Shown: piece by piece, positions 17,200 through 26,425 of the stretch
Position numbering within the stretch: position 1 is the first letter of the stretch
Layout of the letters: each line of letters starts with the position of its first letter
From: Bacteroidota bacterium
Lineage (GTDB): Bacteria > Bacteroidota > Bacteroidia > CAILMK01
DNA length: 54,538 nt
NCBI GenBank assembly: GCA_013288555.1
Contig: JABDBQ010000014.1
Coordinates: 1-54,538 of the forward strand
Direction of reading: 5' to 3'
Program-made: the position numbers and the translations under genes
Notes under the pieces: generated by a model
Told to the model about the DNA's origin: nothing
Databases searched by the model: none
The model's input: the letters and a program-made list of their open reading frames with translations, nothing else

Positions 17200-17589
17200 C
17201 TATTCTACTACAGCGTCTATTTCTATTTCAACCAGGTAATCAGGATGGATTAGCGCTTTGACTTCAACCATTGTTGTAGCTGGTTTTATGGTTCCAAATA
17301 TTTCACCGTGAGCCTTTCCGATTGCTTCCCATTGGCTTATATCTGTTACGAACAAACGTGTTCGGACAACATTTTTAAGTGAAGCCCCTGCAAGCATCAG
17401 GTATTTCTCAATTTTCCGGATGATAAATTGTGTCTGTTTTTCAGGGTCTTCTATGCCTACAGTATTTCCATCATTGTCTGCTGCAACCGTACCTGATACA
17501 TAAATTATGTTGCCGACCTTCACCATACGGCTATAGCCTACGATATTCTCCCATTTGGCTCCGCCTGAAAAATTTTTTCTGTTCGTCAT
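17200..17589 (-). CDS. RidA-family enamine/imine deaminase
   Basis: A 129-residue protein when started at 17589 (MTNRKNFSGGAKWENIVGYSRMV). The RidA/YjgF/Rid fold is shown by GNIIYVSGTVAAD, QTQFIIRKIEKYLMLAGASLKNVVRTRLFVTDI and the C-terminal PATTMVEVKALIHPDYLVEIEIDAVV. The conserved arginine of the active site corresponds to VVRTR. This family hydrolyses reactive 2-aminoacrylate-type intermediates. The sequence looks closer to a Rid2-7-like subgroup than to classic RidA, so the exact substrate is open. Convergent with ribH; the upstream frame to 17631 has no support. Confidence 0.88.
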   Translation of the reverse strand: MTNRKNFSGGAKWENIVGYSRMVKVGNIIYVSGTVAADNDGNTVGIEDPEKQTQFIIRKIEKYLMLAGASLKNVVRTRLFVTDISQWEAIGKAHGEIFGTIKPATTMVEVKALIHPDYLVEIEIDAVVE

Positions 17590-17722
17590 TTTAAAATTAA
17601 TATCCCCTTTTCGGATAGTTTCGATTTTCAAATTTACACTTATAGCTATATATCGCCAATTGTATGATACCGTTTCGACCCGGAATTTTCGTTATTTTGC
17701 ACCTGAATTAAATAATACAAAC

Positions 17723-18169
17723 ATGAGTCTTACCGAAACTGCTAACGAAGGCATTAAAAATGCCATGAAAGCCAAAGACGAGCCATCACTTAGAGCCTAC
17801 AGGGCTATTAAAGCTGCTTTATTACTGGCTAAAACGGATAAAGGTGATGCAGAAATAGACCAGGATACTGAGATCAAGCTGCTTCAAAAGCTGGTAAAAC
17901 AACGTAAAGAATCCATTGAAATCTATATTAAACAGGACAGGGCTGATCTCGCGAAATCTGAAGAAGAAGAACTTAGCGTTATAGAATCTTTTTTGCCCAA
18001 GCAAATGAGTGAGGATGATGTTCGTAATATCATTGCCGGTATTGTGAGCGAGAATAATCTTTCAGGAGCCCAGAATATCGGAAAACTGATGCCGTTGGCC
18101 ATGAAAGCATTGGCAGGCAAAGCCGATGGAAAATTGATTTCTACCATTGCAAAAGAATTGCTCGGGTAA
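17723..18169 (+). CDS. GatB/YqeY domain protein
   Basis: A 148-residue all-helical protein, MSLTETANEGIKNAMKAKDEPSLRAYRAIKAAL..., with the YqeY features LQKLVKQRKESIEIY, EEEELSVIESFLPKQMSEDDV and the C-terminal GKADGKLISTIAKELL. The fold matches the tail domain of the GatB amidotransferase subunit, thought to bind tRNA; the free-standing protein has no firmly known job. The start at 17723 is preferred because family similarity begins there. The cvpA-like gene starts 9 bp downstream, so the two are co-transcribed. Confidence 0.92.
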   Translation: MSLTETANEGIKNAMKAKDEPSLRAYRAIKAALLLAKTDKGDAEIDQDTEIKLLQKLVKQRKESIEIYIKQDRADLAKSEEEELSVIESFLPKQMSEDDVRNIIAGIVSENNLSGAQNIGKLMPLAMKALAGKADGKLISTIAKELLG

Positions 18170-18178
18170 AAATCAGGC

Positions 18179-18706
18179 ATGAATACCATTGACCTGATCC
18201 TGATTTTGCCTTTAGGCCTCGCAATTATTTCCGGCTTTCGAAAAGGTTTTATCATTGAAATTGCTTCTTTTCTTGCCTTTGTCATTGCCATAATAGCTTG
18301 CCTCAAAGTCACACACAAACTTATGGAACTGGTTGTTCCGTACACTGGGAATTCAAAATGGCTTCCTTTTGTCAGCTATCTTTTGGTATTTGTCCTTGTT
18401 TACCTGCTCGTATTATGGATTGGGAAACTGCTTGAAAAAGTTGTAAAAATAATTCAGCTCGGAACTATCAACAGGCTTTTGGGTATCATTTTCAGTGTGC
18501 TTAAAATGTGTTTTTTTATAAGTCTTTTTTTCTGGCTGGCAGATATGGTGCATCTGATTCCAAAACAACACGAAAATGAATCCGTAGTGTATAAAGCCAT
18601 ACATAATTTCGCACCCTCATTTTTTTCCTGGGCATCAGGCTCAGTTCCATGGGTAAAAGGGGAAATACAGGAGATTGAAAAATTCTTCGGAAATCTCGCC
18701 AAATAA
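18179..18706 (+). CDS. CvpA-family membrane protein
   Basis: A 175-residue inner-membrane protein with four predicted helices: IDLILILPLGLAIISGFRKGFIIEIASFLAFVIAIIACL (two), WLPFVSYLLVFVLVYLLVLWIGKLL, and a fourth around INRLLGIIFSVLKMCFFISLFFWLAD. The GFRKGF loop after helix 1 and the NRLLG motif are hallmarks of CvpA. In Escherichia coli CvpA is linked to colicin V export; its general role is unclear. Directly follows the yqeY-like gene. Confidence 0.87.
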   Translation: MNTIDLILILPLGLAIISGFRKGFIIEIASFLAFVIAIIACLKVTHKLMELVVPYTGNSKWLPFVSYLLVFVLVYLLVLWIGKLLEKVVKIIQLGTINRLLGIIFSVLKMCFFISLFFWLADMVHLIPKQHENESVVYKAIHNFAPSFFSWASGSVPWVKGEIQEIEKFFGNLAK

Positions 18707-18736
18707 GCAACCTCATCCCATTGCCTTATAAATCAT

Positions 18737-18744
18737 TAATTTTG
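18737..18744 (+). promoter_or_regulatory. Predicted -7 box (TAATTTTG) for murB
   Basis: TAnnTTTG match 25 nt before the TTG start of murB; -33 element unclear. Confidence 0.4.
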
Positions 18745-18769
18745 TCACGAGTATTCAATATTCCTTATT

Positions 18770-19786
18770 TTGACAGAAATAAAACAAGACATTTCTCTAA
18801 AGCAGTACAATACTTTTGGTATTGATGTATCAGCATCGCAATTTGCAGAAATTAAGACTATTGAAGATCTCGTTTCAATACCTGCACTTAAAACTTCTCC
18901 AAGACCCGATATTCTGATCCTTGGAGGTGGGAGCAATATCCTTTTCGTAAATGATTTCAAAGGAATTGTTATTAAAAACTGCCTCAAAGGAATTGAGACA
19001 GTTAAAGAAACCGAAACAGAAGTCTGGATCAAAGCTGCCTCTGGTGAAATATGGAATGAACTTGTGGAATACTGTGTGTCAAAAAATTATGGCGGCATTG
19101 AAAATCTTTCCCTGATTCCCGGTACTGTAGGAGCGGCACCTATGCAAAATATAGGAGCATATGGTGTGGAACTCAAAGATGTTTTTGATTCACTCGAAGC
19201 TGTAAACCTAAAGGATTTCGATATATCAACCTTTAATTTTGAACAATGCAGATTCGGTTACCGCGAAAGCATATTCAAACATCAACTTAAAGATCAGTTT
19301 TTTATAAATTCAGTAACCATTCGGTTGCATAAATTTCCGAAAATCAATTCATCTTATGGGCAAATACATCATCTTCTTAATAAAGAGGGTATTACAAATC
19401 CAAATATCGGAGATATTAGCAGAATTGTTTGCCAGATCAGGAGAAGCAAATTGCCAGATCCGGCAATTATCGGCAATGCGGGCAGTTTTTTCAAAAACCC
19501 TGAAATCACTGAACATCAATACAATGAATTAAAAAAATCGTACCCGGAAATGCCCGGGTATCATAACGATAAGGGGATAAAAGTTCCTGCCGCCTGGCTT
19601 ATTGAAAGTTGCGGCTGGAAAGGCCGTAGAATTGGGGAAACAGGAACCCATCTTGAACACGCATTGGTGCTGGTAAACTATGGACATGCCAAAGGTGCTG
19701 AAATAAAAGCGCTTGCTTCAGAGATAATCAAATCAGTCAAAGACAAGTTTGATATAGAACTTAATACAGAGGTAAATATCGTATAA
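18770..19786 (+). CDS. murB: UDP-N-acetylenolpyruvoylglucosamine reductase
   Basis: A 338-residue FAD enzyme that reduces enolpyruvyl-UDP-GlcNAc to UDP-MurNAc in peptidoglycan synthesis. FAD-binding signatures are KQYNTFGIDV, ILGGGSNILF (50-59) and LSLIPGTVGAAPMQNIGAYGVE (114-134). The catalytic serine is Ser239 in GNAGSFFKNP, and the C-terminal AAWLIESCGWKGRRIG is conserved. It belongs to the longer, E. coli-like type I group. The start is a TTG (18770); the first in-frame ATG would remove the conserved N-terminus. Stands alone, away from other cell-wall genes. Confidence 0.95.
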   Translation: MTEIKQDISLKQYNTFGIDVSASQFAEIKTIEDLVSIPALKTSPRPDILILGGGSNILFVNDFKGIVIKNCLKGIETVKETETEVWIKAASGEIWNELVEYCVSKNYGGIENLSLIPGTVGAAPMQNIGAYGVELKDVFDSLEAVNLKDFDISTFNFEQCRFGYRESIFKHQLKDQFFINSVTIRLHKFPKINSSYGQIHHLLNKEGITNPNIGDISRIVCQIRRSKLPDPAIIGNAGSFFKNPEITEHQYNELKKSYPEMPGYHNDKGIKVPAAWLIESCGWKGRRIGETGTHLEHALVLVNYGHAKGAEIKALASEIIKSVKDKFDIELNTEVNIV

Positions 19787-19838
19787 ACGTATTATTCGTT
19801 AAGCACTATTGATCATTGATTATTGATCATTGACAATT

Positions 19839-21188
19839 TTACACCAGCCCCTGGTCAATCATAGAATCAGCAACCTTAATAAATCCACCAATATTAGCCC
19901 CTAGTTGGTAATTGCCGGGTTGACCATAAGCTGCAGACATACTCAAGCAGGTGTGATGAATATTTTTCATAATATCCTTAAGATGCGCATCTACTTCGTC
20001 TCTTGTCCAGTTCATCCGAATGCTGTTCTGACTCATTTCGAGTCCTGAGGTAGCCACACCACCGGCATTCGATGCCTTGCCCGGTGCATAGAGCACTTTG
20101 TGTTCGTGCAGTATTTCAATGGCCTCATTAGTACATGGCATATTGGCGCCTTCAGCTACCAGTTTCACCCCACCTTTCACGAGATTAGAGGCATCCATCT
20201 TGTTTATTTCATTCTGCGTGGCACAAGGAAAAGCGCAATCTGCCTTATGCGACCACAATGTATTATGAGTTGCTCCCGAAGCCGTTTCTGTATAAACGGC
20301 ATTCGTGTACTTGGCTGTATATTCAGAAATCCTGCCGCGGCGCTCGTTTTTCAACTCCATAATAAATTCAAGCTTTTCGGGGCTGATTCCTTCTTCATCA
20401 AAAATATATCCGTTCGAATCTGAAGCCGTTACAACTTTAGCACCAAGATGTATCAGTTTTTCAATAGCATATTGGGCCACGTTTCCCGAACCTGAAACCA
20501 GGCAGGTTTTTCCCTTTATATTATCCCCGCTGTGTTCCATCATTTCGCTGGCAAAATAAACGGCACCATAGCCTGTAGCTTCTGGTCTGATAAGTGATCC
20601 GCCCCAGTTGATGCCTTTGCCTGTAAGTACCCCGGTAAATTCATTACGAAGTCTTTTATACTGTCCAAACAAGAACCCGATCTCACGACCTCCCACGCCA
20701 ATATCGCCAGCAGGAACATCCGTATTAGGACCTATATGGCGAAACAGTTCGCTCATGAAACTCTGGCAGAAACGCATCACTTCACCGTCCGATTTTCCTT
20801 TGGGATCAAAATCTGATCCTCCCTTGCCTCCGCCCATTGGCAAACCGGTAAGGCTGTTTTTAAACACCTGCTCAAAGGCAAGAAATTTCAATATTGACAG
20901 GTTGACTGTAGGGTGAAAACGCAAACCGCCTTTATATGGCCCTATGGCGCTGTTCATTTCGATGCGAAAGCCGCGATTTACCTGTATTTCGCCTTTATCA
21001 TCTGCCCAGGGCACACGGAACATGATAACCCTTTCCGGCTCTGAAATTCGCTCAAGGATCTTTTCTTTACGATACTTTGGGTTTTTATCCATTACAGGTT
21101 TTATACTTTCATAAAACTCTGTTGCAGCTTGTAAAAATTCTTTCTCGTTGGGATTCTTCGCGGTTAATGATTCCAAAAACTCGGCCAT
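19839..21188 (-). CDS. gdhA: Glutamate dehydrogenase (NADP-type)
   Basis: A 449-residue hexameric-type enzyme interconverting 2-oxoglutarate plus ammonium and glutamate. The substrate pocket is visible as AIGPYKGGLRFHP (81-93) and the catalytic lysine in PMGGGKGGSDFDP (Lys122). The dinucleotide fold begins at KTCLVSGSGNVAQYAIEKL, and PCATQNEINKMDA and ANMPCTNEAIE follow. Length and the AGDIGVGGREIGFLFGQYKRL block match the E. coli-like, NADPH-dependent class. Single gene, convergent with murB; the 52-bp gap contains tandem attgatcattga-type palindromes. Confidence 0.96.
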   Translation of the reverse strand: MAEFLESLTAKNPNEKEFLQAATEFYESIKPVMDKNPKYRKEKILERISEPERVIMFRVPWADDKGEIQVNRGFRIEMNSAIGPYKGGLRFHPTVNLSILKFLAFEQVFKNSLTGLPMGGGKGGSDFDPKGKSDGEVMRFCQSFMSELFRHIGPNTDVPAGDIGVGGREIGFLFGQYKRLRNEFTGVLTGKGINWGGSLIRPEATGYGAVYFASEMMEHSGDNIKGKTCLVSGSGNVAQYAIEKLIHLGAKVVTASDSNGYIFDEEGISPEKLEFIMELKNERRGRISEYTAKYTNAVYTETASGATHNTLWSHKADCAFPCATQNEINKMDASNLVKGGVKLVAEGANMPCTNEAIEILHEHKVLYAPGKASNAGGVATSGLEMSQNSIRMNWTRDEVDAHLKDIMKNIHHTCLSMSAAYGQPGNYQLGANIGGFIKVADSMIDQGLV

Positions 21189-21328
21189 AGTTCCTTAATT
21201 TTTTGTGTCCTATACTCTTCTAAATAAAATATGCGCTGCGAAAATACTAAAATTATCAAGTGAATTGATTTTTAATGAAAAAACCTTAATTCAAATTTCA
21301 AATACTAATCCGGTTCTTAAAAAGAAGG

Positions 21329-21664
21329 TTAAAACACCCTGCCTCCCACTACCGCTGACAAACGATCAGGCGATAACAATATAACGTCTCCATTCAGATC
21401 AGGTACGCCAAGTGTGAGCACTTCGGAGACAAAAGGACCAATCTGCCGGGGTGGGAAATTGATAACAGCCAGAACAAGTTTGTTTTGCAATTCCTCAATC
21501 CCGTAATGCTTTGTGATTTGTGCTGAAGATTTTTTCAAACCAATCTCAGGGCCAAAATCTATGTTGAGCTTATAAGCAGGTTTCCTTGCTTCGGGAAAAG
21601 CTTCAGCCAACAAAATTCTGCCTACCCTGATATCCAGTTGTTCAAATTCTGCTATTGTTGCCAT
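21329..21664 (-). CDS. csaA: CsaA-like tRNA-binding-fold chaperone
   Basis: A 111-residue single-domain protein with the OB-type tRNA-binding fold. It has FEQLDIRVGRILLAEAFPEARKPAYKLNIDFG at the N-terminus, QNKLVLAVINFPPRQIGPFVSEVLTLGVPD in the middle and SPDRLSAVVGGRVF at the end. These blocks and the length are characteristic of CsaA, described in Bacillus as a secretion-related chaperone. It binds peptides and its fold resembles the C-terminal domain of methionyl-tRNA synthetase. Monocistronic. Confidence 0.92.
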   Translation of the reverse strand: MATIAEFEQLDIRVGRILLAEAFPEARKPAYKLNIDFGPEIGLKKSSAQITKHYGIEELQNKLVLAVINFPPRQIGPFVSEVLTLGVPDLNGDVILLSPDRLSAVVGGRVF

Positions 21665-21820
21665 ACATCAAATTTAAAATAAATGAACAATATGGCATGA
21701 TCTTCGTTTGCAATTAAAATTAAACCATACTCAAACTTTAAAATCACCTCAATATCAATAAAAAAATCTTACTCAAAACAAATTTTCATAGAATCCTCTT
21801 TCATATTTCACGGACGTTAT

Positions 21821-21828
21821 TAGATTTG
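21821..21828 (+). promoter_or_regulatory. Possible -7 box (TAGATTTG) for the desaturase
   Basis: TAnnTTTG match 55 nt before the desaturase ATG; no convincing -33 box. Confidence 0.3.
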
Positions 21829-21883
21829 TTTTTGAATTGGGTGTATTTTAAAAAATATCTGCCAACGCTAAACCAAACACACC

Positions 21884-23020
21884 ATGGGATCGCAAAAAAT
21901 TCAATTCTCGCAAGACCCTAAAGATGAATTCTTTGAAGTAGTTAAAGAAAAAGTAGATCAGTATTTTAAAGAAAACCAATTATCACGCCACGCCACAGCA
22001 GGAACAGTTATAAAAGTGGTGTTTATTTTTCTGATCCTCGTAGCATCTTATGCCATCATTATTTCTAACAGATTAAACGCCTGGCAGATGCTGCCATTTG
22101 CCATTATGATCCCGCTATGCAGCACTTTGCTTATATACAATGTCGCGCATGACGCCGTACATAATACATTTTCTAAGCACAGATGGGTGAACAATATGCT
22201 GTTTACATTGTCATTCGGGCTTATAGGTGATAATGGTAATCTATGGAAACTAAGGCATATCCAGAGCCATCACCATTATGTAAATATGCCTGATCTTGAT
22301 ATCGACATTGAAGTGATTTCATTGTTAAGGTTTTCTGACAAATGGGAGCATAAATCCTATCATCGCTATCAGCATATCTACGCGCCGTTTATTTACCTGT
22401 TTTATAGTTTGTACTGGGTGACGGTTTCGGATTTTAAGTACCTATTCAAGGACCAGATCCTCAACCTCGTAATCGTTCGAAACCCGCGTAAAGAATTTAT
22501 GATCTGGATAGCCGCCAAGATTTTTTATTATAGTGCCTTTATTGTCATCCCCATAATGGTACTTTCCATACCCTGGTGGCAGGTACTGGTTGGATTTGTT
22601 ATTGCCCACGCAGTAAATTCAATGTTCATTCTCACGGCATTAATCGGAACCCATTTATTTGAAGATGCTTCCTGGACATGGCCTGATGAAAATGGACTTG
22701 TCAGCGACCAGGGATGGGCCGTACACCAGGTTGAAAACTGCCAGGATTACAGCATCAAAAACAGGTTTGTAACCGGAATTTTAGGTGGCGAAAACACGCA
22801 TACCGCCCATCACTTGTTTCCACGGGTGGCACATTCTCATTATATCCCGATTACACAAATTGTGAAAGAGGAAGCGTTAAAGTACGGCGTCAATTATCAT
22901 GAAAGCACGTTACCGAAGTCTATTGCTTCTCATTTCAGGATGCTGAAGAGATTCGGAAAAGCGCCACAGGTGGCAAGGAGTAATTCTAATACAATACAGC
23001 AGGAGGCTATTGCTTCTTAA
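21884..23020 (+). CDS. Membrane fatty-acid desaturase
   Basis: A 378-residue integral membrane di-iron enzyme that introduces a double bond into fatty acyl chains. The three histidine boxes are intact: HDAVHN (89-94), HIQSHHH (125-131) and HTAHH (306-310). Two hydrophobic double-spanning regions (about 41-85 and 205-260) separate them. The architecture matches linoleoyl-CoA/delta-6 type front-end desaturases without a fused cytochrome b5, common in Bacteroidota, where unsaturation tunes membrane fluidity. The regiospecificity cannot be set from sequence. Followed by REP-type repeats. Confidence 0.9.
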   Translation: MGSQKIQFSQDPKDEFFEVVKEKVDQYFKENQLSRHATAGTVIKVVFIFLILVASYAIIISNRLNAWQMLPFAIMIPLCSTLLIYNVAHDAVHNTFSKHRWVNNMLFTLSFGLIGDNGNLWKLRHIQSHHHYVNMPDLDIDIEVISLLRFSDKWEHKSYHRYQHIYAPFIYLFYSLYWVTVSDFKYLFKDQILNLVIVRNPRKEFMIWIAAKIFYYSAFIVIPIMVLSIPWWQVLVGFVIAHAVNSMFILTALIGTHLFEDASWTWPDENGLVSDQGWAVHQVENCQDYSIKNRFVTGILGGENTHTAHHLFPRVAHSHYIPITQIVKEEALKYGVNYHESTLPKSIASHFRMLKRFGKAPQVARSNSNTIQQEAIAS

Positions 23021-23054
23021 TAATCCTTTTGAAGTCAAGGGTTATTACTTTATT

Positions 23055-23231
23055 TTTCAATCCCGTAGGGATGATATATTGGTAGAAATTAAATACGAAA
23101 GTATTTTAGAATCCCGTAGGGATGACATTTTTCTATCCTCCAACAAGAAATGTGTCGTACCTACGGCACTCTAAAGCGGCAAGAGCCGGTTTTCTACTAA
23201 TATACCGTCCCGATGGGACTAATAAAAAGAT
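23055..23231. repeat. Intergenic repeats of the atcccgtagggatga type
   Basis: Two direct copies of aatcccgtagggatga (about 23060 and 23110) are followed by inverted, diverged copies (tgtcgtacctacggcactct; accgtcccgatgggactaat). The same family occurs at 29116-29282. The cores are palindromic (cccgtaggg). The 311-bp gap 23021-23331 contains these repeats plus the partial duplication described below, and no gene. Confidence 0.6.
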
Positions 23232-23257
23232 TGAACATATCTCGATTCCCCGGTGGC

Positions 23258-23303
23258 CCACAGGCCGGAATCCCCTACTTCAAGAAATCATCAAAATACT
23301 GGG
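23258..23303. repeat. Left 46-bp direct repeat: duplicate of the 3' end of the S9 peptidase gene
   Basis: 45 of 46 bases equal 23928-23973. On the minus strand it encodes the last residues of the downstream peptidase (QYFDDFLK and stop) plus the following palindromic ccggcc segment. The 199-codon hypothetical frame lies exactly between the two copies. Confidence 0.8.
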
Positions 23304-23331
23304 AGGGAAACTTGGTTTTGGTCTCACCTAA

Positions 23332-23895
23332 TTATGGTGTACATCCAGAATATTTTTTGCCTAATCTATCTTCAATAAGATTGAGTAAATCATCCTGATT
23401 GTATTGCTTTCCCCAATCATTTGCAACCCCTTTTCCATTTATTATTTGATAACCCAAAAATCCTTGCCCTGCAGCATACGTATCTACTCCAATAGAATTT
23501 GTTACTGTGATCTTCCTTTCTGGTAATTCTGTTTTAATACAAAAAAAAATGCCCTTTGCTCCTTTCCTGAGCGACAGTCGGTTTTCGTCGCTACTCTGAA
23601 CCATATCGATATTGAAAGGCTCTTTTGCCTTTTTTATTATTATTTCTCCTGGAAACACTATCTGAATTGTACCACAGGTTAAGTTTCCTTTAAAAATTTT
23701 AGATATCTGAACGATGGCTGAATTACACATAATTGTAGAATTCGGTTTTGGATATGAAAAAGTACTTAATACTCTCCCTTCAAAAATATACGCAGAACTG
23801 TCAATGCGCTCATTTAATGGCACTTCATACTGTTGTCCAAAACAAGATATCGCGTATAAAAACCAGATTACTAATATTATAACATTCTTTTTCAT
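23332..23895 (-). CDS. Secreted protein of unknown function, flanked by direct repeats
   Basis: Start chosen at 23895 because it gives a signal peptide, MKKNVIILVIWFLYAISCFGQ. The ~165-residue mature protein begins with NERIDSSAYIFEGRVLSTFSY, has two cysteines in the middle (MCNSAIVQISKIFKGNLTCGTIQIVFPGE) and a glycine-rich end. The stretch around VFEGRV...VKVFKG...I.V.TPG is reminiscent of metalloprotease-inhibitor-like or NTR/TIMP-like beta-barrels that follow IVEGKV openings, but I cannot confirm that. It sits between 46-bp direct repeats copied from the neighbouring peptidase gene, which hints at recombination or insertion. Confidence 0.65.
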   Translation of the reverse strand: MKKNVIILVIWFLYAISCFGQQYEVPLNERIDSSAYIFEGRVLSTFSYPKPNSTIMCNSAIVQISKIFKGNLTCGTIQIVFPGEIIIKKAKEPFNIDMVQSSDENRLSLRKGAKGIFFCIKTELPERKITVTNSIGVDTYAAGQGFLGYQIINGKGVANDWGKQYNQDDLLNLIEDRLGKKYSGCTP

Positions 23896-23927
23896 ATCTA
23901 ATAATCTTTCTTTTCCCCGACCTGTGG

Positions 23928-23973
23928 CCACAGGCCGGAATCCCCTACTTCAAAAAATCATCAAAATACTGGG
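23928..23973. repeat. Right 46-bp direct repeat, covering the S9 peptidase 3' end
   Basis: Contains the genuine last codons and stop of the peptidase gene. A 22-bp palindrome (23917-23938, ccgacctgtgg/ccacaggccgg) sits at its outer edge. Confidence 0.8.
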
Positions 23974-26218
23974 TAACTTTGGTATAGAGATGCACCCGGT
24001 CTTTGCCGAACATGTTGTGCTGATCGCCCGGATAAACGAAATAATCAACTTGTTTTCCTTCGTCAATACATTTCCTCAAAAACATCAGGCTGTGCTGCCA
24101 AACCACAACTGGATCAACGGTGCCGTGGATCACCAACAATCTACCTTTCAGGTTTTTAACATAATTCAGTACATCGGCTTTATCATATCCTTCCGGGTTT
24201 TGCTCGGGGGTATCCATATAGCGTTCGGTGTACATAACTTCGTAATATTTCCAGTCAATAACCGGCCCACCAGCTACAGCGACTTTAAACACGCCCGGAT
24301 ATCTTGTCATCAAAGATGTGGTCATAAAACCGCCAAAGCTCCAGCCATGTACGCCCACCCTATTGGAATCAACATAAGGCAGGTTTTTCAAGAATTTAGC
24401 GCCCGTTATCTGGTCTTCCATTTCTACCGTTCCGAGATTCCGGAAAGTGGTTTGTTCAAAGGCAAGTCCACGGTTGCCGGAACCACGGCTATCCATAGTA
24501 AATATAATATATCCTTTCTCTGCCATCAGTTCCATCCAGAGGTTGGCGCCGCCAAGCCACGAGTTTGTAACCAACTGTACATGAGGGCCGCCGTATAGAT
24601 AAACAACGGCAGGATATTTCTTTGTGGAATCAAAATCGGGCGGAGTGATCATCCTGCAATACAAATCCGTCTTGCCATCATTCGCTTTCATGGTAAAAAT
24701 TTTCGCATGGCCTATTTTGTAGTCTTTCAGAGGGTTGGAAGCAGTGAGCAGATGATTAACAATTTTCCCGCTTGCATCAATAATATTTAATTCTCTGGGT
24801 ATGGAAATATTGCTATAGCCATCTATAATATAGCTACATACATCGTCGGCAAAAGCATAATGCATACCTGCACCCTTGGACAATGCTTTCACTTTACCAC
24901 TATTAAGTTCTATGCGATAAACCTGCCGATCTATGGGACTGTGGTCAGCAATAAAAACAGGATTATAAGGACGAGAATAGTGACCAGCGGGTATGTTTGG
25001 CGCTGAATTGTCAATAACATAATCCTCAGGGGTGCCTTCAGTTGAAACATAATAGACATATTTTCCTTTTTCATCCATTCCAAGGAAATCTGTAACCGCC
25101 CAGTTGCCTTTTGTTACCTGCCTGATCAATTTCCCATCTGTATTGTACAAGTAAAAATGTGTATATCCATCCCGCTGGCTCAGAAAGAGAAATTCATTAT
25201 CATGACCTGATACAAACATCAAAGGGTTCAACGGTTCCACATATTTATCATCTTTTTCTTCAAAAAGTGTTTTGATAAAGTCGCCTGTAATGGCATCGTA
25301 TTTATTGAGCCACATATGGTTCTGGTCGCGGTTCAATACAGAAATATAAATTTGTTTTCCATCGGGGCTCCAGGTGATATTGGTTAAATACTGCTCATAG
25401 GGTTCGCCGGTTTTCAGAAAGATAAGTTTTTGAGTGGTCACGTTATACACACCAACCGTAACACTCTGGCTGGTACTGCCGGCCATGGGGTATTTCATCA
25501 GCGTATCTTTCGTTGGCCTTTCGGAAATATCGACCAAAGGATAATTCATCACCTTGCTTTGATCTATTCTATAAAAGGCAATTGCATTCCCTGCCGGTGA
25601 CCAGAAAGTACCTTTGGTGATCCCGAATTCCTGCCTGTGCGCGCCTTTGCCATTTACAATGTCCTGGCCTTGTTCGTTGTCGTTCGTTATTCTTATCAGG
25701 CTATTAGTTCTGGTAGCCATATAAAGATTGTTCTGCCAGGTATAAGCAACTGACAACGTATTGTTTGCAATATCAATATCATCTGAATTGACTGACAATT
25801 TTGTCGCAGTGTTTTCCTTTTTGGTGGATAGATGATATACTTCGTATTCGAGATTGGTTTTGTCAGATACAGAATAATAAAAACTATCTGCCGAAAGCCA
25901 GGTGATATGAGGAAAGCTCTTGTCAGACATATCTTTATGAATGTTTTTGAAATAAGCCGCTGACATAATAGTATCTCTTTTTACTCCTTTCGCATCGCAA
26001 ATAATGAGGTAATCAACATCATTTTTCTTTGCAGTATAGCTGTATAAATCGCTGTGTGCTACCCATGTCAGGTTAGAAAGGTTTTCTGGTTGAAGTTTTC
26101 GGTTAAGAAAAGCATCCTCCATCGTAAGCATTTTCTGCTGGGCGATGACAGGGGATGAAAAAGCTAGGATAAGAAGAAGAAATAAGAAGAAGGAATGTCT
26201 TTTCATGGGTGTTTGCAT
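23945..26218 (-). CDS. Dipeptidyl-peptidase IV-like serine peptidase (S9B)
   Basis: A 757-residue secreted peptidase that would release dipeptides from oligopeptides, mainly after proline or alanine. A signal peptide is at the N-terminus (MKRHSFFLFLLLILAFSSPVIAQQ, from Met5). An eight-blade propeller region (about 40-500) includes WSPAGNAIAFYRIDQSKV and the typical S9B block ITWSPDGKQIYISVLNRDQNHMWLNKYD. The C-terminal alpha/beta-hydrolase domain holds GWSFGGF (nucleophile Ser627), HGTVDPVV (Asp702) and GDQH (His734). All three catalytic residues are present. Such enzymes feed peptide catabolism in Bacteroidota. Its 3' end is partly duplicated 670 bp away. Confidence 0.94.
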   Translation of the reverse strand: MQTPMKRHSFFLFLLLILAFSSPVIAQQKMLTMEDAFLNRKLQPENLSNLTWVAHSDLYSYTAKKNDVDYLIICDAKGVKRDTIMSAAYFKNIHKDMSDKSFPHITWLSADSFYYSVSDKTNLEYEVYHLSTKKENTATKLSVNSDDIDIANNTLSVAYTWQNNLYMATRTNSLIRITNDNEQGQDIVNGKGAHRQEFGITKGTFWSPAGNAIAFYRIDQSKVMNYPLVDISERPTKDTLMKYPMAGSTSQSVTVGVYNVTTQKLIFLKTGEPYEQYLTNITWSPDGKQIYISVLNRDQNHMWLNKYDAITGDFIKTLFEEKDDKYVEPLNPLMFVSGHDNEFLFLSQRDGYTHFYLYNTDGKLIRQVTKGNWAVTDFLGMDEKGKYVYYVSTEGTPEDYVIDNSAPNIPAGHYSRPYNPVFIADHSPIDRQVYRIELNSGKVKALSKGAGMHYAFADDVCSYIIDGYSNISIPRELNIIDASGKIVNHLLTASNPLKDYKIGHAKIFTMKANDGKTDLYCRMITPPDFDSTKKYPAVVYLYGGPHVQLVTNSWLGGANLWMELMAEKGYIIFTMDSRGSGNRGLAFEQTTFRNLGTVEMEDQITGAKFLKNLPYVDSNRVGVHGWSFGGFMTTSLMTRYPGVFKVAVAGGPVIDWKYYEVMYTERYMDTPEQNPEGYDKADVLNYVKNLKGRLLVIHGTVDPVVVWQHSLMFLRKCIDEGKQVDYFVYPGDQHNMFGKDRVHLYTKVTQYFDDFLK

Positions 26219-26425
26219 TTGCGAGAATGCAAAAATAAGGGATTAGACAATTGTCTTAACTGTGATTTATATGATTTATGTGATGAACATGAATTATTAG
26301 CGAAATATGCGTCAGCCAATTTGCATATTTGCATATCTGCACGTTGATTTCATCTCATCATTGTCACATTCCCGCTAATATAATGATGCTGACAATAAAA
26401 ACACAAATGACAGAACTAAAGAACC

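Noticed and set aside
23714-24598. 294-codon plus-strand frame
   Set aside because: It is antisense to the S9 peptidase, which has full catalytic motifs; the opposite frame has no recognisable features.
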